This document shows positions 1 to 5,208 of a stretch of DNA of 5,208 nucleotides, piece after piece. This DNA comes from an uncultured Actinomycetes bacterium (GTDB lineage Bacteria; Actinomycetota; Actinomycetes; S36-B12). Made by a program: the position numbers and the translations under genes. Where the stretch lies: contig CAJXUJ010000098.1 in assembly GCA_913061025.1 (NCBI GenBank), positions 1 through 5,208 of the forward strand, given 5' to 3'. Every line of letters starts with the position of its first letter. Positions within the stretch are counted from its first letter, which is position 1. The notes under the pieces are model-generated. The model searched no databases. It was not told the DNA's origin and saw only the letters and a list, made by a program, of their open reading frames with translations.

Positions 1-2087
1 ACGTTGTAGGCGAAGGCCCAAAAGAGGTTGCCCTTGATCGTTGCCAGGGTTCGTCGCGACAATCGAATCGCATCAACAATGCTGCGCGGGTCGGATCGGA
101 CGAGGGTGATGTCGCTCGCCTCAATCGCTACGTCGGTGCCCGATCCCATCGCCATCCCTAGGTCGGCTTGAGCTAGTGCTGCGGCGTCGTTGACTCCATC
201 GCCCACCATGGCGACTCGGTTGCCACTTTCCTGCAATGTGCGAACGATGGCGATTTTGTCTTGCGGCAACACGTCGGCCTTGACGTCGTCGATACCGAGT
301 ACCCGAGCGACGGCTCGTGCGGAAGTCTGGTTGTCCCCGGTCACGAGAATCGGTTCGAGCCCGAGGCCCTTTAACTCGCGAATGGCGGCGGCACTGGATG
401 CCTTGGTCTCGTCAGCAACAGCAATCGCACCGAGAAGGGCTCCGTCTGCTGCTACAGCGATCACGGTGCGGGCCTGCTTCTGCTGTTCATCCATCCACGC
501 TTGAGCCGGCCCAGGAATGGCGATGGACCATTCGGTCTGGAGCCAGGCGGGGCGGCCTGCGACAACAGCGGCGCCTCGAACAACCCCCTGAACACCAAGG
601 CCCTGGGTGCTCTGGAAGGACTCGGGAGCCTCTCTTTCCTCATACACCTGTGCGATTGCCTGACCGATCGGATGTTCCGATGCCGACTCCACCGAAGCGG
701 CATAGAAGGCAAGGTCGTCGCGCGATCGCCCTTTCTTCACAAAGGTATCTACGACGGACATCCGGCCTTCGGTGAGCGTTCCGGTCTTGTCGAGCACGAT
801 CGCATCGATGCTTCGGGTGGCTTCAAGAATCTGCGGACCGCGGATCACGATGCCGAGTTGCGCGCCCCGGCCGGTTCCCACCAGCAGGGCCGTCGGTGTT
901 GCCAGGCCCAAGGCGCACGGGCACGCGATGATCAGGACAGCAACGGCAGCGGTGAAAGCAAAATCTGTTCCGGCACCAGCGACCAACCATGCTGCCGCTG
1001 TTCCGATCGCCAAGACGATCACAATGGGCACGAAAACTGCGGAAACCCGATCCGCAAGGCGTTGAACGGGCGCTTTCTGCGCCTGCGCTTGTTCGACCAG
1101 CGAAGCGATTCGCGCCAATTGCGTGTCCGACCCGACGCGAGTGGCACGCACGACGAGCCGACCGGAGTTGTTGATGCCCGCACCAACAACGTCGTCGCCT
1201 GGACCGACTTCCACGGGGACCGGTTCACCTGTGAGCAGGCTGACATCAACCGACGAGTGACCCTGGACAACTTCGCCATCGGTCGCGATCTTCTCGCCCG
1301 GTCGGACTACGAAATCGTCACCGACGTTCAGATCAGCAATCGGGATTCGCTCTTCCCGATCGCCACGAAGCACCGCGACGTCTTTGGCTCCCATCGACAG
1401 CAACGCGGACAGGGCCTGGCTGCTTCGCTGCTTTGCCCGTGCCTCGAAGTAGCGCCCGAGCAGGATGAAGGTGGTGACCGCGGCGGCTACTTCGAGATAG
1501 ATCTCGTCCGAGCCCCCACCTTGTGTGGGAAGCAGATGGAACGTCATGCGCATCCCCGGTTCGCCGGCAGTCCCAAAGAACAGGGCGTACAGGGACCACA
1601 GGAACGCGGCACCAACACCTAGGGAAACGAGAGTGTCCATGGTTGCGGCACCGTGCCGAAGATTGATCCAGGTGGCGCGATGGAACGGCCATGCTCCCCA
1701 CACCACAACGGGAGCCGCGAGCGTGAGGCTCAGCCATTGCCAGTAGTCGAACTGGAGAACAGGAACCATCGCGAGGATGACCACCGGAATCGTGAGCGCA
1801 GCACTGATGAGGACCCGCTGCTTGAGTTGGATGACCTCAGGATCGTCGGCGCTGTCGTCTTGCTCGTCGACTGATTGCGGCGCCGAGGCCGTGTAGCCCG
1901 TTGCCTCGACTGTTGCGATGGCATCGTCAATCGTCAGTTCCGGCGGCAACTCGATGTGCGCTTTCTCGGTGGCGTAATTCACCGTCGCCACCACTCCAGG
2001 CATCCGGTTGAGCTTCTTCTCAACCCTCGCCGCACAGGAAGCGCAGGTCATCCCACCGATCTCGAGATCAACCGCTGTCGTTGCCAT
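1..2087 (-). CDS. copA: Copper-exporting P1B-type ATPase, CopA type (3' end beyond window)
   Basis: Integral membrane pump that uses ATP to export Cu(I) from the cytosol. Reading the minus strand from ATG at 2087 gives 695 uninterrupted codons running off position 1. Visible in order: one N-terminal heavy-metal-associated domain (residues 6-66) with MTCASC at 13-18; an acidic linker (72-84); membrane helices near 91-111, 118-134, 152-172 and 195-213; actuator loop with TGE at 286-288; two helices around 347-371 and 377-400, the second carrying the Cu(I) motif CPC at 389-391; phosphorylation site DKTGT with Asp433; nucleotide-binding HP at 472-473; TGDN at 583-586; GDGVND at 629-634; and Tyr694-Asn695, the conserved YN pair of the next helix, right at the edge. 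Roughly the last 40-60 residues, including the final helix with its usual MxxxS motif, are missing. The start follows copZ by 14 bases with only a weak GAGAG ribosome site (2096-2100). CPC plus YN supports Cu(I) (or Ag(I)) over Zn/Cd. Identification is very secure. Confidence 0.97.
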   Translation of the reverse strand, partial: MATTAVDLEIGGMTCASCAARVEKKLNRMPGVVATVNYATEKAHIELPPELTIDDAIATVEATGYTASAPQSVDEQDDSADDPEVIQLKQRVLISAALTIPVVILAMVPVLQFDYWQWLSLTLAAPVVVWGAWPFHRATWINLRHGAATMDTLVSLGVGAAFLWSLYALFFGTAGEPGMRMTFHLLPTQGGGSDEIYLEVAAAVTTFILLGRYFEARAKQRSSQALSALLSMGAKDVAVLRGDREERIPIADLNVGDDFVVRPGEKIATDGEVVQGHSSVDVSLLTGEPVPVEVGPGDDVVGAGINNSGRLVVRATRVGSDTQLARIASLVEQAQAQKAPVQRLADRVSAVFVPIVIVLAIGTAAAWLVAGAGTDFAFTAAVAVLIIACPCALGLATPTALLVGTGRGAQLGIVIRGPQILEATRSIDAIVLDKTGTLTEGRMSVVDTFVKKGRSRDDLAFYAASVESASEHPIGQAIAQVYEEREAPESFQSTQGLGVQGVVRGAAVVAGRPAWLQTEWSIAIPGPAQAWMDEQQKQARTVIAVAADGALLGAIAVADETKASSAAAIRELKGLGLEPILVTGDNQTSARAVARVLGIDDVKADVLPQDKIAIVRTLQESGNRVAMVGDGVNDAAALAQADLGMAMGSGTDVAIEASDITLVRSDPRSIVDAIRLSRRTLATIKGNLFWAFAYN

Positions 2088-2101
2088 TGCTCGAGCTCTC
2101 G

Positions 2102-2317
2102 CTACCCGACCAACTCGTAGCCGGCTTCATCGACGGCAGCACGCACATCACTGACGTCAAGTGCCTCAGCACTGGTAACCGTGACCGTTGAGTCGCCACC
2201 TTCGACAAGATCGATCGATACGTCGGTCACACCGGCGATGCCGCTCACCTCGTCAGTGACAGCCGACACGCAGTGTCCGCACGTCATTCCTCGAACGACG
2301 AAGTTTGTGGTTGTCAT
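2102..2317 (-). CDS. copZ: CopZ-like copper chaperone (single HMA domain)
   Basis: A 71-residue cytosolic protein that is one heavy-metal-associated ferredoxin-like fold from end to end. The Cu(I) motif MTCGHC lies at residues 11-16 with Cys13 and Cys16 as ligands; the C-terminal DEAGYELVG is the usual end of the fold. The His between the cysteines is common in bacterial CopZ proteins and rarer in the ATPase domains; CopA next door has MTCASC. In the family, CopZ binds Cu(I) and hands it to CopA and sometimes to the copper repressor. The gene sits between csoR and copA on the same strand. ATG at 2317 is preceded by a good ribosome site (AGGAAG, 2323-2328) that overlaps the csoR stop codon, suggesting translational coupling. 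The length is normal for the family. The protein is often annotated only as heavy-metal-associated domain protein; the position makes the chaperone role likely. Confidence 0.94.
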   Translation of the reverse strand: MTTTNFVVRGMTCGHCVSAVTDEVSGIAGVTDVSIDLVEGGDSTVTVTSAEALDVSDVRAAVDEAGYELVG

Positions 2318-2322
2318 GCGCT

Positions 2323-2328
2323 CTTCCT
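2323..2328 (-). promoter_or_regulatory. Ribosome binding site of copZ, overlapping the csoR stop codon
   Basis: AGGAAG on the minus strand ends five bases before the copZ ATG at 2317. Its first bases are part of the csoR TAG stop at 2327-2329. Ribosomes ending csoR would therefore stop on the copZ initiation region, a layout that usually goes with translational coupling. Confidence 0.65.
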
Positions 2329-2608
2329 AACTCTTCACAAGCCGTGCAACAGCCTCAGATGCCTCTTTGATTTTGTCGTCCGCAACATCGCCACCCTCGA
2401 CCATCGCATGAGCAACGCAATGACCGAGGTGATCCTCCAGAAGGAGAAGTGCCACGGACTGAAGCGCCTTGGTGGTCGCGGAGACCTGAGTGATCACGTC
2501 AATGCAGTAGGTGTCGTCCTCGATCATGCGCTCAAGCCCTCGCACCTGACCTTCGATGCGCTTCAAGCGCTTTACGAGGGCGTCCTTGTCTGCTGTGTAA
2601 CCGGCCAT
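2327..2608 (-). CDS. csoR: Copper-sensing transcriptional repressor CsoR
   Basis: A 93-residue all-helical repressor of the CsoR/RcnR family (formerly DUF156). The family signature RLKRIEGQVRGLERMIEDD occupies residues 14-32. The Cu(I) ligands line up as Cys35, His60 and Cys64, with the same spacing as Cys36-His61-Cys65 of the Mycobacterium tuberculosis protein, so copper rather than nickel, formaldehyde or persulfide sensing is favoured (FrmR and CstR relatives lack this full C-H-C set). Tyr34 precedes the first Cys, as Tyr35 does in the tuberculosis protein. Known family action: apo-tetramers bind an inverted repeat upstream of their own operon and leave it when Cu(I) binds. Start ATG at 2608 has a strong GGAGG site 7 bases upstream (2616-2620). 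It is first gene of csoR-copZ-copA, and a matching operator lies 39 bases ahead of it, so autoregulation is expected. Confidence 0.95.
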   Translation of the reverse strand: MAGYTADKDALVKRLKRIEGQVRGLERMIEDDTYCIDVITQVSATTKALQSVALLLLEDHLGHCVAHAMVEGGDVADDKIKEASEAVARLVKS

Positions 2609-2615
2609 GCTGCGA

Positions 2616-2620
2616 CCTCC
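2616..2620 (-). promoter_or_regulatory. Ribosome binding site of csoR
   Basis: GGAGG on the minus strand, seven bases before the ATG at 2608. It is a full match to the core Shine-Dalgarno sequence and the strongest one in the window, and it fixes the csoR start. Confidence 0.8.
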
Positions 2621-2636
2621 GTCGGCAACTCCGTCT

Positions 2637-2676
2637 TGCGGATACCTATACCCCCTATGGGTATGTGTTTAGCCTA
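2637..2676 (-). promoter_or_regulatory. Candidate promoter of the csoR-copZ-copA operon
   Basis: Two -10-like hexamers are possible on the minus strand. TAGGCT (2671-2676) fits the actinobacterial TAnnnT form and would start transcription near 2664, placing the operator right on the start site. TATAGG (2645-2650) fits less well and would start transcription near 2638, placing the operator between or over the promoter elements. Neither has a convincing -35 hexamer at 16-18 bases. Either way repressor bound at 2648-2664 would block transcription. The -35 region of the first candidate would lie inside the 3' end of the hydrolase gene. Confidence 0.4.
2648..2664. promoter_or_regulatory. Probable CsoR operator (17-base inverted repeat)
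   Basis: ATACCC and GGGTAT are perfect six-base arms around a five-base centre, CCTAT. Known CsoR operators are dyads with G/C tracts bordered by A/T bases, commonly of the form TACCCnnnnnGGGTA, and this site fits that form. It lies between the hydrolase stop and csoR, the only non-coding stretch upstream of the copper genes. An extra direct copy of ATACC at 2642-2646 flanks it on the csoR side, six bases from the one inside the operator, and could widen the site. Family and placement make it convincing; binding is inferred. Confidence 0.85.
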
Positions 2677-2680
2677 CACG

Positions 2681-4204
2681 CTAGTCACATCTGAGGTCTG
2701 ACAGGGGTAGCTCGCCAGTGAGCAGGTAGCCATCGACCGCTTCATCGACACAACCGGAGCCCTCGCGGTAGGCCGTGTGATTGTTGGCCTGCCAACTGAC
2801 GAGCCCGGCGTTGTCCAAGGAATTGGCAAGATCCACACCCCACTGGTACGGGGTCGCCGGGTCGCTTGTGGTGGATACGACCAGGATCGGCGCCGATCCT
2901 TCAGCCCGCACCGCCTCGAAACGCTCTGATTGCCGTGGCCATCCGGAACAGGTGAGCAGGCCCCACGCCAACGACCTTCCGAATGTCGGAGCCGCCTGTT
3001 CCCACTCCGTCGCTAGTTGCCGCACATCGTCCACGGTTCCCTCGTAGGGCATGTCGGTGCACGAGACTGCGAAGAAAGCTTCGGTGGAGTTGTCGAGGTA
3101 GCGACCATCCGGTGCGCGGCTCACCCGCTCATCGACAAGGGCGAGCATCGCGGTGCCGTCGTCGTTGTTCACCGCCTCGGTCAAAGCTGCCGCCAACCGC
3201 GGGTAGTCACTATCGGGGAAGTAGAGAAAAGACAAAACTGAATATGCGCCCAGTGCTTCGGTGAGTTCGCGGTCACCGCTCGTGGGTAGGGGTTGAGTGT
3301 CGAGCCCGTTGAGAAAGCTTCTGATCTGATCGGCGATTTCCCGGGAATCACCGTCGAATGGGCATTTGCCGGTGTCCGCGCAGTAGGCGGCGAAGTCCTC
3401 AAAAGCCTCTTCCAGGCCCAGCGCCTGGCCAAACGTCACGTCTTCTTGCGATTGCGTGACGGGGAGAACACCGTCGAGCACCATGCGACCGACCCGATCA
3501 GGGAACAACTCAGCGTACGTCGCGCCGATGGCGGTTCCGTAGGACTTCCCGATGTAGTTGAGGACAGGATCACCGAGTAACGAACGGACGATGTCCATGT
3601 CACGTGCGACCGCCATGGTGTCCATGTATTGCCACACGTCAACGGCGTTCTCTTCACACTCCTGCGCTAGAGAAGCCGAATCCTCAATGATGGTTTGTTC
3701 TTCCGAGGGTGTGTCCGGGGATCCATCGGAGGCGAAAATCGCATCTACCTGAGCATCGGTAAGACACCTGATCGGATCACTCTTGGCTACACCGCGTGGG
3801 TCGACGCCGACGATATCGAATGCGTCCCGGATTTCAGGCGAGACGATGTAATCCGCGGCTCGGGCGTAGTCAAACGCGCTACCCCCGGGTCCGCCGGGAT
3901 TCACCAGCAGCGACCCGATTGCATCACCGGTGGCAGGAACGCGAGTAATCGACAGTTCTGTGGTTCGGCCATCGATGTTCGCGTAGTCCAGCGGCACTTC
4001 CACTCGTGCGCATTCGGCATCACCACAGTCCCGCCAGTCGAGGGTCTGCTCGTAGTAGCGCGCGAGCGGGTCCTGGGTTTGAACGGGCGAGGGCTCCGAG
4101 GGCTCGGGCAGGGGTACCGGATCCGGAGCGCGCGAGCAGCCGGCAAGGACGACTCCAGCAACCAGTGCCGTCGTCAGCAGGGAACGCGCGCGCATAGCGG
4201 ACAC
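2681..4204 (-). CDS. Exported lipoprotein alpha/beta hydrolase, TAP-like peptidase family
   Basis: A 507-residue serine hydrolase of the family that includes the Streptomyces tripeptidyl aminopeptidase/Slp proteins and the mycobacterial cell-envelope proteases such as Hip1/CaeA. Residues 5-23 form a lipoprotein signal: Arg residues, a hydrophobic run and lipobox LAGC, with Cys23 as lipidation site. A Pro/Glu/Ser linker (25-45) follows. The fold is marked by VNPGGPGG at 101-108 (oxyanion region), DPRG at 135-138, nucleophile elbow GKSYG with Ser221, Asp448 in SDPATP and His476 in NNHTAY; the last region (about 410-507) is the TAP-like C-terminal domain. Ten cysteines besides the lipobox one could form five disulfides, fitting an exported protein. 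Likely activity is peptidase or esterase outside the membrane; the substrate cannot be read from sequence. The start is GTG at 4204 or, perhaps better, ATG at 4195 (504 residues): neither has a ribosome site, and TACCGT sits seven bases before the ATG. It ends 72 bases before csoR on the same strand. Confidence 0.9.
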   Translation of the reverse strand: MSAMRARSLLTTALVAGVVLAGCSRAPDPVPLPEPSEPSPVQTQDPLARYYEQTLDWRDCGDAECARVEVPLDYANIDGRTTELSITRVPATGDAIGSLLVNPGGPGGSAFDYARAADYIVSPEIRDAFDIVGVDPRGVAKSDPIRCLTDAQVDAIFASDGSPDTPSEEQTIIEDSASLAQECEENAVDVWQYMDTMAVARDMDIVRSLLGDPVLNYIGKSYGTAIGATYAELFPDRVGRMVLDGVLPVTQSQEDVTFGQALGLEEAFEDFAAYCADTGKCPFDGDSREIADQIRSFLNGLDTQPLPTSGDRELTEALGAYSVLSFLYFPDSDYPRLAAALTEAVNNDDGTAMLALVDERVSRAPDGRYLDNSTEAFFAVSCTDMPYEGTVDDVRQLATEWEQAAPTFGRSLAWGLLTCSGWPRQSERFEAVRAEGSAPILVVSTTSDPATPYQWGVDLANSLDNAGLVSWQANNHTAYREGSGCVDEAVDGYLLTGELPLSDLRCD

Positions 4205-4208
4205 GGTA
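4203..4208 (-). promoter_or_regulatory. Candidate -10 element of the hydrolase gene (leaderless from ATG 4195)
   Basis: TACCGT on the minus strand fits TAnnnT and ends seven bases before the ATG at 4195, so transcription would begin at about that codon. It overlaps the alternative GTG start at 4204, which argues that the true start is the ATG if this promoter is used. I see no good -35 hexamer. Confidence 0.35.
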
Positions 4209-4218
4209 ACCCGACACG

Positions 4219-4224
4219 TAACCT
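4219..4224 (+). promoter_or_regulatory. Candidate -10 element of the two-helix membrane protein gene (leaderless)
   Basis: TAACCT fits TAnnnT and ends six bases before the ATG at 4231. The bases between are the pyrimidine stretch CTTCTC with no purine-rich ribosome site. This is the geometry of a leaderless transcript, which is frequent in actinobacteria. The -35 position holds only a weak match (TAGCGG, 4195-4200). Confidence 0.45.
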
Positions 4225-4230
4225 CTTCTC

Positions 4231-5043
4231 ATGGGCCAGGGCAAGCGGGACGCGACCGAGCTTTCTGCTGCCGTCGAAGCCGGAATCCGAAAGGGCCTAG
4301 ATCTGGTCGATGCCTTCCGCGGAACACCTGCCGGTCGGCGCGAGCTTGAGCGCGAGGCGAAGAGGACGGCCGCGCTGGCACGCAAGGAACGACGCGTCTA
4401 CAAGACCCGGAAGGTCCAGTCGCAGGTGATGACGATTGGTGGGACGGCGGTTGGAGCTTCGGCCGCGACCGTCGGAGTGATCGACGTTCTTGCGACCGGA
4501 CCCGGTGGCGTTCTTTGGTTCGGCATTTCAGCGATGGGAGCCGTTGCTGCGGTGATCGGTGGTCGATCCTGGCGACGCCTTGCGCCCTTCGTCGCATCGC
4601 CCGCGATTCCCTCACCTCCCGTTCTGGTTCGGCGCGGGGCCATTGGGTACGAGTCCGTCGCTCGCTACACAGCCGTGCGCGTGCAGACAGTGCAGGTGAT
4701 CCGCACCATTGAGCCACTGCACGCGGATGCCGCGCGGGAGATCCGCTCGGCCGATTCGCAGGTTGCACCGACGTTGAACGCTCTCGCCGATCGTCTCCGC
4801 GTTCTCGACGAGATGGTGCGCCAGATGCCCGGATCAAGCGCAGCGACGAATGCCCAGGAGGCCGCGCGTTCGGTCAGTGCGCAACTCGATCGGGGCTCGG
4901 CCGCCTACGACGTCCTGTTGGCCGCAGCCGCCCGACTTCTCGCAGAGCCTGACCTAGGTCGACCAGTGAGCGAAGTGCTCGAGCCGGCGTCGTCGGCCTT
5001 GGTTGCCTACGCGCACGGGCTCCGCACCGCCTCGAACCTCTAG
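4231..5043 (+). CDS. Two-helix membrane protein with helical C-terminal half, PspM-like
   Basis: A 270-residue protein. Residues 1-62 are helical and highly charged (many Lys, Arg, Glu), with a run of basic residues at 51-62. Two hydrophobic segments follow, about 67-88 and 91-110, separated by a short Gly/Pro turn, then a basic stretch (GGRSWRR, 109-115) and a Pro-rich linker (about 120-130). Residues 145-270 are Ala-rich amphipathic helices likely to form a coiled-coil or helical bundle in the cytoplasm. Length and architecture resemble PspM (Rv2743c type), the actinobacterial membrane partner of the envelope-stress protein PspA. That is from memory of the family, without alignment, and I do not see a pspA or clgR neighbour here; a different uncharacterised actinobacterial membrane protein is possible. 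The gene diverges from the hydrolase across 26 bases and lacks a ribosome site. The reading frame itself is secure from codon use and length. Confidence 0.85.
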   Translation: MGQGKRDATELSAAVEAGIRKGLDLVDAFRGTPAGRRELEREAKRTAALARKERRVYKTRKVQSQVMTIGGTAVGASAATVGVIDVLATGPGGVLWFGISAMGAVAAVIGGRSWRRLAPFVASPAIPSPPVLVRRGAIGYESVARYTAVRVQTVQVIRTIEPLHADAAREIRSADSQVAPTLNALADRLRVLDEMVRQMPGSSAATNAQEAARSVSAQLDRGSAAYDVLLAAAARLLAEPDLGRPVSEVLEPASSALVAYAHGLRTASNL

Positions 5044-5061
5044 CAAGTTTTCGCGATCGAA

Positions 5062-5208
5062 CTAAGCGGCATTCCCGCGAACACGCGGGTCTTTGATTCT
5101 GACCATCGCGGCTTCCAGCACAGTGCGCGGGCTTCCCCCGGCAAACAGCACGATGCGTTCATGCTCGAGTGCCTCGATTCTGCGCACGGTTTCCTCCTCG
5201 GTGGAACC
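5062..5208 (-). CDS. C-terminal end of an unrecognised protein (5' part beyond window)
   Basis: On the minus strand an open frame enters at 5208 and runs for 48 codons to TAG at 5062-5064. The visible residues start with a Glu-rich helical piece (STEEETVRRIEALEHER), then a hydrophobic strand and Gly-rich turn (IVLFAGGSPRT, 19-29), then a helix and a basic tail. The codons favour G or C at the third position as in neighbouring genes, and the end lies 18 bases from the stop of the convergent gene, a normal convergent layout. I do not recognise the family from this fragment. The alternative is a chance open frame, since only 147 bases are seen. Confidence 0.6.
   Translation of the reverse strand, partial: GSTEEETVRRIEALEHERIVLFAGGSPRTVLEAAMVRIKDPRVRGNAA
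5074..5089 (+). terminator. Possible weak terminator hairpin downstream of the PspM-like gene
   Basis: CCCGCG and CGCGGG form a perfect six-base-pair stem around the loop AACA, followed on the plus strand by TCTTTGATT, a poor T tract. It lies 31 bases after the stop at 5043 and could end plus-strand transcription. It also falls inside the last codons of the convergent minus-strand frame (Pro-Arg-Val-Arg-Gly), so the symmetry may simply come from Arg/Gly/Pro codons. Confidence 0.3.

Noticed and set aside
501..1622. Long open frame of 373 codons on the plus strand
   Set aside because: It lies wholly antisense to copA, whose motifs are intact throughout. The translation is a patchwork rich in Arg, Gly and Asp with no recognisable fold, and no ribosome site precedes it; long antisense frames are expected in GC-rich genes.
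2084..2101. Short palindromic bases (CTCGAG, GAGCTC) between copZ and copA
   Set aside because: These are overlapping six-base palindromes expected by chance in GC-rich DNA; there is no wider symmetry suggesting an operator or hairpin.
2273..2701. Plus-strand open frame of 142 codons across csoR and the operator
   Set aside because: It is antisense to csoR and runs through the operator region. CsoR on the other strand has its full family signature and metal ligands.
3695..4300. Plus-strand open frame of 201 codons spanning the hydrolase N-terminus and the divergent gap
   Set aside because: It is antisense to the hydrolase signal peptide and N-terminal domain and overlaps the start of the PspM-like gene in another frame. 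Its product has no recognisable features.
4229..4837. Minus-strand open frame of 202 codons opposite the PspM-like gene
   Set aside because: The translation is dominated by Arg, Ser and Pro, typical of an antisense frame in GC-rich DNA, while the plus-strand frame gives clear membrane helices and amphipathic helices.
5050..5061. Near-palindrome TTCGCGATCGAA between the convergent genes
   Set aside because: Only four bases pair at each side with no room for a stable stem, and no T tract follows; too weak to call a terminator or binding site.

Overview
The window reads as chromosomal DNA from a high-GC actinomycete, most likely a mycolic-acid-containing Corynebacteriales such as Rhodococcus or a relative. 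The grounds are GC- and C/G-ending codon preference, a CsoR-type copper repressor with a G/C-tract operator, an actinobacterial secreted lipoprotein hydrolase of the TAP-like alpha/beta family, and promoters placed for leaderless transcripts. The genus is inferred from style, not from a marker gene.

Layout. About half of the window (1-2608, minus strand) is a copper-resistance operon read right to left: csoR (copper-sensing repressor), copZ (small cytosolic copper chaperone) and copA (copper-exporting P1B-type ATPase, with its last transmembrane part cut off by the left edge). The intergenic gaps are 9 and 14 bases, and the copZ ribosome binding site overlaps the csoR stop codon. A 17-base inverted repeat at 2648-2664, ahead of csoR, is the likely CsoR operator. 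The expected logic is: low copper, CsoR binds and silences the operon; excess Cu(I) binds the Cys-His-Cys site of CsoR, repression is lifted, CopZ carries Cu(I) and CopA pumps it out.

Immediately upstream on the same strand (2681-4204) is an exported lipoprotein hydrolase with a complete Ser-Asp-His set, ending only 72 bases before csoR with no obvious terminator between. Divergent from it, on the plus strand (4231-5043), is a 270-residue protein with a basic N-terminal helix, two membrane segments and a long helical C-terminal half. It resembles the actinobacterial phage-shock partner PspM in architecture, but no pspA is visible. The two divergent genes share a gap of only 26 bases; neither has a clear Shine-Dalgarno sequence, and each has a -10-like hexamer about 6-7 bases before a start codon.

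At the right edge (5062-5208, minus strand) is the C-terminal end of an unrecognised gene that converges on the membrane-protein gene. Apart from these genes there is no stretch over 300 bases without coding sequence. I see no tRNA, rRNA, CRISPR, insertion sequence or prophage feature. I found no convincing novel multi-gene system. The items most worth a look are the orphan PspM-like gene, the compact divergent leaderless promoter pair, and the possible read-through from the lipoprotein gene into the copper operon.
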